The notes under the pieces: model-generated
What the model was told of the DNA's origin: nothing
What the model saw: only the letters and a program-made list of their open reading frames with translations
Databases searched by the model: none
Part shown: positions 1 through 7,231 of the stretch, one piece after another
How positions within the stretch are numbered: the first letter of the stretch is position 1
Layout of the letters: each line of letters begins with the position of its first letter
Position numbers and translations under genes: made by a program
Assembly: GCA_964354135.1 (NCBI GenBank)
Contig: CAYGZA010000105.1
Coordinates: 1-17,895, forward strand
DNA length: 17,895 nt
Source: CAYGZA01 sp964354135
GTDB taxonomy: Bacteria; Planctomycetota; Planctomycetia; Pirellulales; Thermoguttaceae
Reading direction: 5' to 3'

Positions 1-42
1 AACCTTTATGGAGTCGGTGGTTATGACTATTTGAACGGTATT

Positions 43-105
43 GGGGCTAGGGACTAGGGGCTGGGGTTCGGGGTTCAGGGTTCGGGGTTCGGGGTTCAGG
101 GTTCA
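43..105. repeat. G-rich heptad tandem array (9 units of GGGNNNN)
   Basis: Nine consecutive seven-base units, each beginning with GGG, run without a phase break from 43 to 105: GGGGCTA, GGGACTA, GGGGCTG, GGGTTCG, GGGTTCA, GGGTTCG, GGGTTCG, GGGTTCA, GGGTTCA. The regular G-runs on the plus strand could form G-quadruplexes. The array lies downstream of the minus-strand ExbB-like gene. A four-unit relative of the same GGGNNNN type follows priA at 5205-5232. No coding potential is claimed. Confidence 0.85.
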
Positions 106-111
106 GGAAGT

Positions 112-145
112 TTGGTACCAAGCCCCCGGGCTCCAACTTGGGGGC
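112..145 (-). terminator. Hairpin downstream of the ExbB-like gene (possible terminator)
   Basis: GCCCCC at 122-127 and GGGGGC at 140-145 form a six-base perfect stem with a 12-base loop. Beside it is the perfect ten-base palindrome TTGGTACCAA at 112-121. On the minus strand this follows the ExbB-like stop codon at 191-193. There is no clear run of T, so intrinsic termination is only a possibility. Confidence 0.3.
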
Positions 146-153
146 CTCACATT

Positions 154-188
154 CCACTGCCTACCGTCTACCGCCTACCGCCTACTGC
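154..188. repeat. CTACCGC-type heptad tandem array
   Basis: Five seven-base units: a degenerate CCACTGC, then CTACCGT, CTACCGC, CTACCGC and CTACTGC. On the minus strand they read as GGCRGTR-like units. The array starts three bases beyond the stop codon of the ExbB-like gene. The same repeat class covers the nadD stop codon at 2188-2215, so both look like members of one short-repeat family. Confidence 0.75.
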
Positions 189-190
189 TC

Positions 191-1108
191 TCACGCCGCC
201 GCCTCCCGCCGGACGGCTCGTCGGGGTTTCGCGGCCCGGCTTTCGTCGCTCTTGCCGTGGATCTCTTCGGCCGAGATCAGGTTGACCAGCTCCTGGCCGA
301 GGGCGTCGATTTGCGTGATCAGCTTGTCGACCCGGCTGACGAAAACGTAGTAGACCAGCAGCGCCGGGATGGCCACCGTCAGCCCGAAGGCCGTGGTCAG
401 AAGCGCCTGGCTCACTCCCTTGGCCAGCAGCTCGGGGCGTCCGAGGGCGTCGCTGGCGGCCACGGCGTTGAAGGCCTGGATCATGCCGAACACCGTGCCC
501 AAAAGCCCCAAGAGCGGGGCGATGGTCGAGACCGCGCTGAAGACCCGAAGGTAGTGGCGCAGCCCGTTGGTCGCCCGTTCTCCGGCGTCGAGGATGGCCT
601 GCTCGACCTCGACGGCGGGCCGGCCCCACTTGCGCGTCGCCCCGGCAAAGACCTCGGCCACGGGGCTGCCGCTTTCGTCGCACAGCGCGAGCGCCTCCTC
701 GCGGTCGAGCTGCCCCTCGCGGATCTGCTGGAGGAACCGCGTGACGAACGGCTTGGGAATCACGCGCCGGCGGCGGAGGCTGATCAGCCGCTCGAACACG
801 AAGGCCAGCATCACCAGCGAGCAGAACGCGATCGGGTACATCAGGATCCCGCCGTCCCGCATCACCTGGAACAAATCGGTGGTCGGGATGAGTTCCTTGC
901 GGGCGGGGGCGCCGGACTTGGTATCCGCGGGGCGCGCCGGATCGCCGCTCTTGGCGGCGCGGGCCTCGGTTTTCTTCTGGCTGGAGGGATCTGCGCCGGC
1001 TCGCGGGGGTTGCGAGCGGGCCGACACGGGGAGTGCCGCGGCCAGCGCCACCGCCACGAGCCATGCGGCCCAGCGGAGCTGCGTCCACGTTCTCGGCGTC
1101 CAGGTCAT
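191..1108 (-). CDS. MotA/TolQ/ExbB-type proton channel family protein
   Basis: The 305-residue product is an inner-membrane channel subunit of the ExbB/TolQ/MotA superfamily, which couples the proton gradient to work across the envelope. Residues 12-30 look like a signal sequence or extra helix. A charged, low-complexity stretch follows to about residue 75. The three family helices lie near 88-108, 190-213 and 237-258, with the family-like GLLGTVFGMI near 201-210 and LLTTAFGLTVAIPAL at 237-250. The start at 1108 was chosen because GAAGGAA lies five bases upstream and the signal sequence begins there; the frame stays open upstream but looks non-coding. ExbB normally works with ExbD, and no ExbD gene follows in the remaining 190 bases, which hold heptad repeats. 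A lipoprotein gene precedes it on the same strand. The exact subfamily and the cargo are not decided by the sequence. Confidence 0.88.
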   Translation of the reverse strand: MTWTPRTWTQLRWAAWLVAVALAAALPVSARSQPPRAGADPSSQKKTEARAAKSGDPARPADTKSGAPARKELIPTTDLFQVMRDGGILMYPIAFCSLVMLAFVFERLISLRRRRVIPKPFVTRFLQQIREGQLDREEALALCDESGSPVAEVFAGATRKWGRPAVEVEQAILDAGERATNGLRHYLRVFSAVSTIAPLLGLLGTVFGMIQAFNAVAASDALGRPELLAKGVSQALLTTAFGLTVAIPALLVYYVFVSRVDKLITQIDALGQELVNLISAEEIHGKSDESRAAKPRRAVRREAAA

Positions 1109-1113
1109 GGGGG

Positions 1114-1120
1114 TTCCTTC
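1114..1120 (-). promoter_or_regulatory. Ribosome binding site deciding the ExbB-like start
   Basis: The minus strand reads GAAGGAA five bases before the ATG at 1108. It selects this start over the ATG at 1306, which would add 66 residues translated from intergenic repeat sequence. Confidence 0.6.
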
Positions 1121-1123
1121 AAG

Positions 1124-1164
1124 TGGGGTTTCTCGATCTCGGGAGGGCGAGGCTCCCGCCGGGC
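1124..1164. repeat. Dispersed repeat element, copy 1
   Basis: The segment reads TGGGGTTTCTCGAT, then CGGGAGGGCGAGGCTCCCGC. It matches the reverse complement of 11116-11157 almost base for base over about 41 bases. The inner part is itself palindromic (GGGAG...CTCCC). It lies directly upstream of the ExbB-like ribosome binding site, so it would be transcribed in the 5' leader if the promoter is further upstream. It looks like one member of a dispersed intergenic repeat family. Confidence 0.75.
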
Positions 1165-1280
1165 CCAGCGAGCACGCCGGACTCGCCGCCAAGAAAAACC
1201 CGCGGCGGCATCGGTGGACGGACCGCTGCCGCCGGAGTCTGCATCGCACCTCTCCTTCGCCGGGCCGCTGGGCCGGCCAA

Positions 1281-1853
1281 CTAGCCGGCGGGCCCGGCCC
1301 CGACATCCACGTTTCCGACCATGTGCAAGTGGTCGTGGTCGACGTAAATCACTTCCTGGGCATCTTCATTCTTGGTGGTGTAGGGGATCGGCCAGCCGAC
1401 CCGCGTCACCTCCATGAAGTAGACCGTGCACTTCCACTTGCAGTGGTGCAATTGAGCCGGGCCAATGAGCGGATAGACCCGCGGCGGATCGATGCTGTCG
1501 GAGATCAGCTCTTTGGTGATCCTCACGTTGTTGCGCTGGACTTCCTGGAGGAAGGGAATGCCGCCTTCCAAGGACCGGGCGTGCTCCAGGGCCCGCATGA
1601 TCTCGTCGTCCGAGGGCTCGTCCAGCGCCATCGTCGGGGCCCCGGGGGTCAGCGGCTCCAGGATCGGCACCCGCTGGTAGCGCTCTTTTTCCCAGAACCG
1701 GTCTTCCTGTTGGTCCTGGAAGAACGGGCTTACCGGGATCGGGTAGGCAAACGGCCCGAACCGTGGACCGTAGGTCGTGTTGCAACCGGCGGTTACGAAC
1801 AACGATGCCAGGACCAGGCCAACAGCGGCGGTGGAGAAGGTTCTTTGGGACAT
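1281..1853 (-). CDS. Putative lipoprotein of unknown function
   Basis: The 190-residue product begins with a lipoprotein signal: a hydrophobic stretch at residues 10-20 and the lipobox TAGC, with Cys24 as the predicted lipidated residue. The mature part is acidic and aromatic. Its C-terminal half contains QLHHCKWKCTVYFMEVTR and GWPIPYTTKNEDAQEVIYVD, then a His-rich HDHLH. I do not recognise the family; I believe similar short lipoproteins occur in planctomycetes. The start at 1853 is set by GAGG at 1862-1865, eight bases upstream, and by the signal peptide. It lies 172 bases upstream of the ExbB-like gene on the same strand, so co-transcription is possible but the gap is wide and holds a repeat element. 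The compact CKWKC and HDHLH motifs could bind metal, but that is inference. Confidence 0.72.
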   Translation of the reverse strand: MSQRTFSTAAVGLVLASLFVTAGCNTTYGPRFGPFAYPIPVSPFFQDQQEDRFWEKERYQRVPILEPLTPGAPTMALDEPSDDEIMRALEHARSLEGGIPFLQEVQRNNVRITKELISDSIDPPRVYPLIGPAQLHHCKWKCTVYFMEVTRVGWPIPYTTKNEDAQEVIYVDHDHLHMVGNVDVGAGPAG

Positions 1854-2198
1854 GAATGGTACCTCGAGTGATCGGTCCGCGAAGCGACAGCCGGCGTTTG
1901 CTCCTGTCGTCATGGCGCATAGTCCGCCCCGTTGGCCGTCGATCGGCAAACGGTCGGTTTAACCCATCTCAGAGCTACCACTACATATCGTGTGAAACTG
2001 CGCCGAACTTGCGGGTTTTTCAGGTCGTGAGGGATATTCCGGCAGTGCGGGCGCGTGGAGCGAGGAGCGGGCCCGGGTGGTGCCGGAGGGCGGGAGAGAA
2101 GCGGGGCGTGGGGGGATGCAATCTAAGCCATGGCGCAGATTATGGTTACGGACGTGAACCGCCGCTCGCCGTGGCCGCCGGGGCTAACCGCCCGCTGC
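1854..2198. other. 345-base intergenic region upstream of the lipoprotein gene
   Basis: No convincing gene is seen on either strand. Open frames here lack family features and begin without good ribosome binding sites. The nadD-proximal end is a heptad array (2188-2215). The stretch near 1960-2030 is less GC-rich than its surroundings and is the natural place for the promoter of the minus-strand lipoprotein gene, but no clear -35/-10 pair could be picked. Confidence 0.6.
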
Positions 2199-2215
2199 CT
2201 ACTGCCCACTGCCGT
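2188..2215. repeat. Heptad array spanning the nadD stop codon
   Basis: Four seven-base units, CCGCCCG, CTGCCTA, CTGCCCA and CTGCCGT, run through 2188-2215. The nadD stop codon (2199-2201, minus strand TAG) lies inside the second unit, so the last NadD residues (GSGQ) are encoded by the repeat. It is the same class as the array at 154-188. Confidence 0.65.
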
Positions 2216-2813
2216 AAAGCCCGTGCGCCTCGATGTACTTCTCGACCGATCGGGGGGTCCAATAGCGGATGCTTGATCCGGCGGCGACCCGGCGGCGGAT
2301 CTCGGTGCTGCTGATGCCGACCTGCGGCATCGCCACCCGGTGACGGCGGAACAACTCGATCCGCTCGGGCGAGGCAATGTGGATAAGGCAGGAAAAATCG
2401 GCCTCGCCCATCCCGGGGCGCTGGGCAGCCACCAGGATCGCCAACTCGCACACCCGGCTCGCCTCGTGCCAGTGCGAGAGATCGTGGAGCATGTCGGCCC
2501 CAACCACCAGGAAGAGTTCCGCCTCGGGTTGCGTTGTCCGAAAATGTCCGAGGGTGTCCACGGTGTAGCTGAGCCCCCCGCGATCCACCTCGTAACGGCT
2601 CACGGAGAATGCCTCGTGACCGGCGATGGCCAGCTCGAGCATCTCGATCCGCGGTGGCGCGGGGGTCAACTCGTGCTCCTGCTTATGGGGTGGAACCGCC
2701 GCCGGCACGAAGTAGACGTGATCCAGCCGGCACGCCTCGCGGCAGCACTCGGCCAGCAGGAGGTGTCCGTAGTGGACCGGATCGAAACTCCCGCCGAACA
2801 GTCCCAGACGCAT
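2199..2813 (-). CDS. nadD: Nicotinate-nucleotide adenylyltransferase
   Basis: This enzyme joins nicotinate mononucleotide and ATP to make deamido-NAD, the penultimate step of NAD synthesis in the cytoplasm. The 204-residue product has the usual family length. Its N-terminus carries the nucleotidyltransferase signature GGSFDPVHYGH (residues 7-17, including the HxGH motif). VPPHK is the substrate-binding stretch near residue 40, and the C-terminal ISSTEIR lies at residues 167-173. The start at 2813 is fixed by the family N-terminus MRLGLFGGSFDP; its Shine-Dalgarno is weak. The gene is divergent from priA with about 100 bases between starts. Its last residues are encoded in a heptad repeat, which suggests the repeat has replaced or trimmed the original 3' end without harming the domain. 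Confidence 0.95.
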   Translation of the reverse strand: MRLGLFGGSFDPVHYGHLLLAECCREACRLDHVYFVPAAVPPHKQEHELTPAPPRIEMLELAIAGHEAFSVSRYEVDRGGLSYTVDTLGHFRTTQPEAELFLVVGADMLHDLSHWHEASRVCELAILVAAQRPGMGEADFSCLIHIASPERIELFRRHRVAMPQVGISSTEIRRRVAAGSSIRYWTPRSVEKYIEAHGLYGSGQ

Positions 2814-2916
2814 CGGGTGGGTCTCGTCTTGTCAGTGGATCCAGGGGGTGGGATATTGCGGTTATCGTACTTCAGCGTGGCCCGATTGGCCACGGGCAAT
2901 CGCACGGCCGCATACC
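2814..2916. promoter_or_regulatory. Divergent nadD/priA promoter region
   Basis: The two start codons face away from each other across 103 bases, so both promoters must lie here or inside the opposite gene. A seven-base inverted repeat (CGTGGCC at 2876-2882, GGCCACG at 2888-2894, five-base loop) sits 22 bases before the priA start and could act as an operator or leader hairpin. No strong -35/-10 pair was recognised. Confidence 0.45.
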
Positions 2917-5202
2917 ATGTCCCAAGAGCAGCGCCATCTGTTCGACCGGGAGCCCGCTCCCTGGCAACTGGCCGATCAGGCGGAGCAACTGACCGCCACC
3001 GTGATTTTTCCGGGCGGGCCGGACGGACGGTTCACCTACGTCGTGCCCGACCGGCTGGCGGACCAGGTGGAGCCCGGCCGCCGGGTCCGGGTGCCCCTGG
3101 GCAGGGGGAACCGGAGCGTCTTGGGTTACTGCGTCGAGGTCGAGCGGAGGCCGGCAGGCGCCCGGCACCTCAAGGAGGTGGAGCGCGTCGTGGACGGCCG
3201 CCGGCTGCTCTCTCCCTCAATGCTGCGGCTGACCGAGTGGATTGCCGAGCACTACCTTTGCCCTTGGGGCCAGGTGCTCGACACGGTCGTGCCGGCCGGC
3301 GTCCGCAGCGAAGCCGGCTCGCGGCGGACGACCCTCGTGAGCATCGACCCCGACGTTGCCGGACGACTCAGAGAGCTGGAACTGACCAAGGCCCAGACCC
3401 AGGTCGTCGAGGTGCTGGCTGCCGCGTCGGGCCCCGTCGCCATGCACGAGCTGCTGCGAAAGGCGCGGTGCTCCCGGGCGCCGATCGCCACCCTGCGTCG
3501 GAAGGGATGGATCCGCGTCTTTTTTGCCCGGATCGAGCCGAAGCGGCAAGTCGAATCGGCCCTTCCCCGAACGCCGCGCCTGACCCTCAATCCTTACCAA
3601 CAGCAGGCCCTCGATGCGATCCTTGCGGCGATGAACTCCCGCGAGCACCGGACGCTCTTGATCCACGGCGTCACCGGCAGCGGCAAGACGGAGGTCTACA
3701 TTCGGGCGATCGAAGAGGTGGCTGCCTTCGGCCGGCAGGCGATCGTGCTGGTGCCGGAGATCAGCCTCACGCCGCAGACCGTGGAGCGATTCCGCTCGCG
3801 GTTCGACCGGGTGGCGGTGCTCCACAGCCATCTGAGCGACGCCGAGCGGCACCACCAGTGGCAGCGGATTGCCGAAGGCCGCGTGCAGGTGGTCGTCGGG
3901 GCCCGAAGCGCCGTCTTCGCACCCGTGCCGCACTTGGGGCTGATCGTTCTGGACGAGGAGCACGAGACCTCGTTCAAGCAGGAGTCGGCCCCGCGGTACC
4001 ATGCCCGCGACGTGGCGCTGGCCCGCACCCTGGCCGAAGGGGTGCCGCTGGTGCTCGGCTCTGCCACGCCGTCGCTGGAATCGTGGCATCGGGCCCAGTC
4101 GGGCCGGTACACGCTCGTGACGATGCCCGAGCGGGTCTTGGGCCGGCCGCTGCCGACCGTGGGAACCATCGACCTCCGCGACGACGCCCACACGCGGAAT
4201 TCCCGCGGGGCCATCAGCCGGCAGTTGCACGCGGCGATGCACCAGGCGCTCCAGGCCGGCGGCCAGGTGATCCTGCTCCTGAACCGGCGGGGGTTCTCGA
4301 CCCACATCCAATGCCCCGCCTGCGGACACGTGATGCAGTGCCCGCACTGCGAAATCGCCCTGACGCACCACCGCGGCGAAGAAATCGCCCTGTGCCACTA
4401 CTGCGATTATGAGGTGCCGGCGCCCAAGGCGTGCCCGAAGTGCGATTTCGCGGGGATCCGCTTTGCGGGGCGGGGGACGCAGCGGCTGGAGGCGGAAGTG
4501 CGGACGCGGTTTCCCGGCGTCCCCTGCCTGCGGATGGATACCGACAGCATGCGCCGGCCGGGGAGCCACGATCGGGCCTTGGCCGATTTCCGCGCGGGAA
4601 AAGTGCGGATCCTGCTGGGAACGCAGATGATTGCCAAGGGACTCGATTTCCCCGAGGTCACGTTGGTCGGCGTGGTCAATGCCGACACGGCGCTCCATTT
4701 CCCCGATTTCCGCGCGGCGGAACGGACGTTCCAGCTCGTGGCCCAGGTGGCCGGCCGCACCGGACGCGGCGAGAAAGGCGGCCGGGTCCTGGTGCAGACC
4801 TTCAACCCGGAACACCCGGCCATCCAGGCCGCGGTCCGCCACGACTACCTCGCTTTTGCGGGAGGAGAGCTTCCCATCCGCGAGATGTTCTCCTATCCGC
4901 CGTTTACGAGCATGGTGCGTCTGCTGGTCCGCGGGCCGGTATTGGAGCCGGCCGCGGAATTCGCCGCCCGGATCGCGGAAAAGCTGTCGGCGGCCCTGGC
5001 TCGAAAGCAGACCGTGGCCCGGGTGCTGGGTCCGGCCCCGGCCCCGTTCAAGAAGCTGCGCGGGAAGTACCGCTTCCAGATCCAAGTGCAGGGCCCCGAG
5101 GGCGAGAGGCTCCGCGAGGCGGTCGCTGAGGCAACCGCCGACCTCAAGCCCCCTGAAGGAATCCAGTGGATTGCGGACGTGGATCCGGTGGACATGTTGT
5201 AG
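2917..5202 (+). CDS. priA: Primosomal protein N' (replication restart helicase PriA)
   Basis: PriA binds stalled replication forks, unwinds DNA 3' to 5' and reloads the replicative helicase. The 761-residue product matches the usual family length. The N-terminal DNA-binding part covers roughly residues 25-220. The helicase has Walker A GVTGSGKTEVY at 251-261 and the DEEH box at 346-349. Eight zinc cysteines lie at 466, 469, 475, 478, 493, 496, 506 and 509. The C-terminal motifs LLGTQMIAKGLDFP and QVAGRTGRGEKGG follow. The start at 2917 is chosen because the family N-terminus begins here (MSQEQRHLFD); the in-frame extension upstream covers the divergent promoter. The Shine-Dalgarno is weak. 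The gene is divergent from nadD. Its TAG stop is followed within two bases by a heptad repeat. Confidence 0.96.
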   Translation: MSQEQRHLFDREPAPWQLADQAEQLTATVIFPGGPDGRFTYVVPDRLADQVEPGRRVRVPLGRGNRSVLGYCVEVERRPAGARHLKEVERVVDGRRLLSPSMLRLTEWIAEHYLCPWGQVLDTVVPAGVRSEAGSRRTTLVSIDPDVAGRLRELELTKAQTQVVEVLAAASGPVAMHELLRKARCSRAPIATLRRKGWIRVFFARIEPKRQVESALPRTPRLTLNPYQQQALDAILAAMNSREHRTLLIHGVTGSGKTEVYIRAIEEVAAFGRQAIVLVPEISLTPQTVERFRSRFDRVAVLHSHLSDAERHHQWQRIAEGRVQVVVGARSAVFAPVPHLGLIVLDEEHETSFKQESAPRYHARDVALARTLAEGVPLVLGSATPSLESWHRAQSGRYTLVTMPERVLGRPLPTVGTIDLRDDAHTRNSRGAISRQLHAAMHQALQAGGQVILLLNRRGFSTHIQCPACGHVMQCPHCEIALTHHRGEEIALCHYCDYEVPAPKACPKCDFAGIRFAGRGTQRLEAEVRTRFPGVPCLRMDTDSMRRPGSHDRALADFRAGKVRILLGTQMIAKGLDFPEVTLVGVVNADTALHFPDFRAAERTFQLVAQVAGRTGRGEKGGRVLVQTFNPEHPAIQAAVRHDYLAFAGGELPIREMFSYPPFTSMVRLLVRGPVLEPAAEFAARIAEKLSAALARKQTVARVLGPAPAPFKKLRGKYRFQIQVQGPEGERLREAVAEATADLKPPEGIQWIADVDPVDML

Positions 5203-5204
5203 CA

Positions 5205-5232
5205 GGGATCAGGGGTCGGGGGGCAGGGTTCC
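5205..5232. repeat. GGG-heptad array just after priA
   Basis: Four seven-base units in phase, GGGATCA, GGGGTCG, GGGGGCA and GGGTTCC, start two bases after the priA stop codon. They belong to the same GGGNNNN class as 43-105. Confidence 0.65.
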
Positions 5233-5294
5233 GTTAGCCGGGGCCGCGCGGCGCCAGCCGAGAGACAAGGGACAAAGCGGCCGCGTTTTGCCCT

Positions 5295-5323
5295 TTGCGG
5301 GAATGCCGCAATCGCCGTAAAAT
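5295..5323 (+). promoter_or_regulatory. Possible sigma-70-like promoter of the histidine kinase gene
   Basis: TTGCGG at 5295-5300 and TAAAAT at 5318-5323 are separated by 17 bases. The -10 box matches the consensus at five of six positions, the -35 box only at TTG. Transcription would start near 5330, which argues for translation from the ATG at 5364 rather than the TTG at 5331. Confidence 0.4.
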
Positions 5324-5363
5324 GTGAAGGTTGGGTGATCCCGTCCCGTGGGGCCGCACGCGC

Positions 5364-7184
5364 ATGCCGCATCGACCGTTCCATCGTCTGCTGGGCGAGA
5401 CGAGCCTGGAGTTGAAGTGCCTCACGCTGTTCGGGGCCTTCCTGCTCCTGGTGATCACGGCGAGTTTCCTTTCGTACTGGATCGTCACTGAGACGGTGGT
5501 CAAGGAGCAGAACCCGGCCACGGGGCGACTCCTGGTCACGCAGTCCCTCCTGGCCAACCACTGGCGGGCGTTCGAGAGGAAAGAGGAGTTCTTCTCGGTT
5601 GTGGAGGGCCTGACCCGAGACATCACCGACAAGTACCCCGTCCGCTACCTCGTGCCGGACTCCACGCAGCCCAAACAGCGGCAGCCGACGGACGATTTCG
5701 AGCGCAACCTGCTCAGCCGGTTTCGCAAGCCCAATCCGGACCAGACCGAGAACGAAGACCGCCCGGTGTTCGTCGAGCGAACGAACCCGGAAACGGGGAG
5801 CTACCAGTACTATCAGCCGATCCGCGTCGAGAAGGGCTGCGTGGGGTTCTGCCACGTGCCGGAGCAGGGCGGGCGCGGCTTCGACCTGGGGGTTACGACT
5901 CCGGTGCTCGGCTGGGGCGGGCCGCCCGGGGCCCCGCGACTCGGCGAAGGGGACCTGATGGCCGTGGTGTGCGTCTCCATTCCCACCCAGCCCGTGCAGG
6001 CCCAGATCAGTTGGTACTGGAACGCGCTTTTGGCCGTGGCCATCGTCACCGCGTTCCTGGCGATGATCGCTTTCTACGTGACGATCCGCTACCTGATCGT
6101 CCGGCCCCTGAAGCACCTCCGCGACGTGAGCGACGCCATCAGCCACGGCAACACCGCGATGCGGGCCGACATCCGCACGGGCGACGAGTTCGAATCGCTG
6201 GGCATCGCCTTCAACCGCATGTTGCGCCACCTGGTGACCGTGCAGGACGAGCTCCGCCAGGTGAACGCCGACCTGGACGGCAAGGTCGACGAGCTCGCCC
6301 AGGTGAACATGCAGCTCTACGAGATGAACCGCGTCAAGAGCGACTTCATGGCCACGATGAGCCATGAGCTGCGCACGCCGCTCAACAGCATTATCGGCTT
6401 CAGCGACGTGCTTGGCTCCATCGACTCGCTCGACGAGAAGCAGAAACGCTACGTGACCAACATCCAGAAGTCGGGCCGGATGCTCCTGGACATGATCAAC
6501 AACATCCTCGACCTGGCGAAGATCGAGAGCGGCAAGATGGAGATCCGGCTCACCGAGTTCCACGTCGAGCAGGTGATCGCCGCGCAGTGCGACATGGCCC
6601 GGCCGCTCACCGAGCGGAAGAACATCGACCTGGAGACGGAAATCGAGCCCGAGCTGCCGCCGCTCCACCAGGACCAGGCCCGCGTGCAGCAGATCCTCAA
6701 CAACCTGCTCTCCAACGCCATCAAGTTCACGCCCGAGGGGGGCCGCATCATGGTCACCGCGCACCGCAGCGAGCGCGGCGAGCTGCTCCTGCGGGTGATC
6801 GATACCGGCGTGGGGATTGCCGAAGAAGACCAGCAGGCCATCTTTGAGAAGTTCCGCCAGGGCCGCACCGCCATGCCCGGCGGCGACGCCATGACCCGCG
6901 AATACTCCGGCACCGGCCTGGGACTCTCGATCGTCAAGGAACTCTGCCGGCTGTTGGAAGGCGAGGTGTCGGTGGAAAGCGGACTGGGCACCGGCAGCGC
7001 GTTCACCGTGCGGCTCCCCTGGAGGCTGGAGAAGAAGCCGCGGCTGGAATCGCCCATCGCGGCGGGCCTGGAGCAGTTCACCCGGGCCCGGCTGGAGCTA
7101 TCCGGCGAGGGGGCTCCGCCGCAGTTGGAGCCCGTTTCCGCCGGCAGCCGCGGGCAAACTCCGGACGGAAACGCTAAGCTCTAG
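5364..7184 (+). CDS. Membrane sensor histidine kinase with periplasmic haem-like motif
   Basis: The 606-residue product is a transmembrane two-component sensor kinase. One helix lies at about 19-41, then a periplasmic domain of about 175 residues, then a second helix at about 221-243. A HAMP linker starts at RPLKHL (247) and is followed by a short coiled coil. The HisKA box is SHELRTPLNS with phospho-acceptor His334. The ATPase domain has its N box at Asn451, DTGVG from Asp480, FEKFRQG, and GTGLGLS at 516-522. The periplasmic domain holds GCVGFCH (Cys159, Cys163, His164) after YYQPIR. This recalls DUF3365/Tll0287-like haem-c sensors, but the spacing is CxxxCH rather than CxxCH. No response regulator is adjacent. 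The PQQ-like gene follows after 47 bases. The start is uncertain: TTG at 5331 is in frame but abuts the AAGG. The last 45 or so residues form an unstructured tail. Confidence 0.92.
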   Translation: MPHRPFHRLLGETSLELKCLTLFGAFLLLVITASFLSYWIVTETVVKEQNPATGRLLVTQSLLANHWRAFERKEEFFSVVEGLTRDITDKYPVRYLVPDSTQPKQRQPTDDFERNLLSRFRKPNPDQTENEDRPVFVERTNPETGSYQYYQPIRVEKGCVGFCHVPEQGGRGFDLGVTTPVLGWGGPPGAPRLGEGDLMAVVCVSIPTQPVQAQISWYWNALLAVAIVTAFLAMIAFYVTIRYLIVRPLKHLRDVSDAISHGNTAMRADIRTGDEFESLGIAFNRMLRHLVTVQDELRQVNADLDGKVDELAQVNMQLYEMNRVKSDFMATMSHELRTPLNSIIGFSDVLGSIDSLDEKQKRYVTNIQKSGRMLLDMINNILDLAKIESGKMEIRLTEFHVEQVIAAQCDMARPLTERKNIDLETEIEPELPPLHQDQARVQQILNNLLSNAIKFTPEGGRIMVTAHRSERGELLLRVIDTGVGIAEEDQQAIFEKFRQGRTAMPGGDAMTREYSGTGLGLSIVKELCRLLEGEVSVESGLGTGSAFTVRLPWRLEKKPRLESPIAAGLEQFTRARLELSGEGAPPQLEPVSAGSRGQTPDGNAKL

Positions 7185-7231
7185 GCTGCCCCGTCCGTGG
7201 AATCGACTTCGTCGCACCGAGAGGCTGACCG

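Noticed and set aside
1..42. Possible end of a gene at the left edge
   Set aside because: Too short to judge; no frame shows recognisable residues.
43..105. Telomere-like or CRISPR-like array
   Set aside because: Seven-base units without spacers are not CRISPR, and an internal position next to a gene gives no reason to infer a chromosome end.
41..1417. Open frame of 458 codons on the plus strand over the ExbB-like gene
   Set aside because: It begins within the heptad array with a TTG and runs antisense to a gene with clear ExbB helices.
3217..5085. Long open frame of about 620 codons on the minus strand opposite priA
   Set aside because: It is antisense to a clearly conserved helicase, has Arg/Gly/Pro/His-rich composition with no domain, and is expected where high GC at third positions removes stops.
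5331..5363. TTG start at 5331 for the histidine kinase
   Set aside because: AAGG directly abuts the TTG with no spacing, and a promoter-like pair places the transcript start near 5330. The ATG at 5364 is preferred, though not proven.
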